Below are positions 63,450-64,000 of a stretch of 64,000 bases of DNA, in pieces. Both the position numbers and the translations under genes were made by a program. Origin of the DNA: Bradyrhizobium sp. AUGA SZCCT0176 (lineage in GTDB: Bacteria > Pseudomonadota > Alphaproteobacteria > Rhizobiales > Xanthobacteraceae); NCBI RefSeq assembly GCF_018130145.1, contig NZ_JAFCMB010000004.1:434001-498000 (forward strand). Direction: 5' to 3'. The first letter of the stretch is position 1, and each line of letters opens with the position of its first letter. The notes beneath the pieces were generated by a model that saw nothing but the letters and a program-made list of their open reading frames with translations, did no database searches and was not told where the DNA came from.

Positions 63450-64000
63450 ATGCGCAACATCGCACTAGCACTTTTGATGGCGGCGGGCACCGCCCTCGCC
63501 GCGCCTGCACCCGGCTTGGCACGCGACACGGCGACGGCTTCATCCCGCGCAGGATTCGATACCGCGAAGCTGAAGGCCATCACCGGATGGCTGCAGGCCG
63601 ATGTCGACAAGGGCCGAACGCCGGGCGCGGTGGTCCTGATCGCCCGCGACGGCCAGGTGCTGCTTCACGAGGCCGTGGGATGGCAGGACAAGGACAAGAA
63701 GGTCCCGATGGCGCGCAATTCCATTCATGCGATCGCCTCATCGACCAAACTGATCACCACCGTGGCGGCGCTTCGCCTGTTCGAGCAGAACAAATTGCAG
63801 ATCATGGCGCCGATCGCACTCTACCTTCCCGAACTGAAAGACCTCAAGATTTCGGTCGAGAAGAAAGACGCCAGCGGCAATGCGACGTCCGAGCTCACCG
63901 CGCCAACGCGCCAGCCGACGGTTCACGATCTGATGACCCACCGCGCCGGATTCACCTACTTCTTCTTCCCGCCCAATCCGCTCCGCGCCAAATACCGAGA
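63450..64000 (+). CDS. Serine hydrolase, beta-lactamase/class C family (truncated by window end)
   Basis: The first 183 residues of a penicillin-binding-protein-like serine hydrolase. The signal peptide MRNIALALLMAAGTALA ends near PAPGLA-R. SSTK at 97-100 is the SxxK active site. TPGAVVLIARDGQVLLHEAVG and PTVHDLMTHRAGFTYFF are the usual flanking blocks of EstB/CubicO-type enzymes. The C-terminal half lies beyond the window. ATG 63450 follows GGGGGAGATGCAACC. It is divergent from the hydrolase/marR pair with a candidate operator between. Confidence 0.88.
   Translation, partial: MRNIALALLMAAGTALAAPAPGLARDTATASSRAGFDTAKLKAITGWLQADVDKGRTPGAVVLIARDGQVLLHEAVGWQDKDKKVPMARNSIHAIASSTKLITTVAALRLFEQNKLQIMAPIALYLPELKDLKISVEKKDASGNATSELTAPTRQPTVHDLMTHRAGFTYFFFPPNPLRAKYR

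Overview
The window reads as an ordinary chromosomal stretch of a GC-rich alphaproteobacterium, most likely Bradyrhizobium or a close relative in the Nitrobacteraceae. The basis is the protein families (Usg, HdeD-type and TMEM175-type membrane proteins, many peptide-type ABC genes), a groESL operon with CIRCE-like sites, and several families of intergenic palindromic repeats. Genus is inferred, not proven. There is no rRNA, CRISPR array, integrase, transposase or phage module. One tRNA (Leu, anticodon TAA) is present at 5883-5969.

Layout. 1-8.6 kb: mixed housekeeping and hypothetical genes (membrane protein, alpha/beta hydrolases, CHCC zinc protein plus FAD monooxygenase, lipoprotein, tRNA-Leu, TMEM175-like protein, PlsC-like acyltransferase). 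8.6-19.7 kb: a divergent peptide/amide utilisation island. Leftward it has a complete peptide ABC importer (binding protein, two permeases, fused double ATPase). Rightward it has four hydrolases (M20 carboxypeptidase, M81/MlrC, M20 amidohydrolase, amidase). 19.7-27.8 kb: acyl-CoA and detoxification enzymes (crotonase, lipase-like, quinone oxidoreductase with HCCA isomerase, GST), a MetE-like methyltransferase, a Gpt-like phosphoribosyltransferase, GNAT and a CinA-type domain.

28.0-31.4 kb carries a circularly permuted ATP-grasp, alpha-E and transglutaminase set. Its usual partner, an Anbu proteasome-like peptidase, sits separately at 44.7-45.4 kb with an SDR. Between them are an orphan binding protein, an AI-2E-type exporter, a membrane metallophosphoesterase and an accessory-looking stretch (36.2-43.4 kb). 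That stretch holds a tiny collagen-like secreted protein, a second transglutaminase, glutaminase, a DHA2 transporter, an Arg-rich Tat-signal protein, HdeD and an amidohydrolase. 46.4-50.4 kb: MFS exporter, NupC-type transporter, a small double-glycine-leader peptide gene flanked by a partial duplication of the nupC 3' end, and a PAP2-type phosphatase. 50.4-57.9 kb: glycosyltransferase, ABC exporter, glycogen-debranching-type glycosidase, PRC-barrel protein and an MFS gene that appears to start at CTG. 58-61.5 kb: cupin with a histone-H1-like tail, Usg, and groES-groEL behind three CIRCE-like sites. 61.8-64 kb: MarR regulator and hydrolase, divergent from a truncated serine hydrolase, with a candidate operator between.

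The strongest leads are four. (1) The GG-leader peptide inside the nupC 3' duplication. (2) The split ATP-grasp/alpha-E/transglutaminase/Anbu system, with a second transglutaminase beside a collagen-like substrate candidate. (3) A mobile-looking 18-bp palindrome embedded in unrelated repeat families. (4) A roughly 98-bp upstream region duplicated in front of the collagen-like gene and the glutaminase gene. Motif positions were read by eye; no database search or folding calculation was run.
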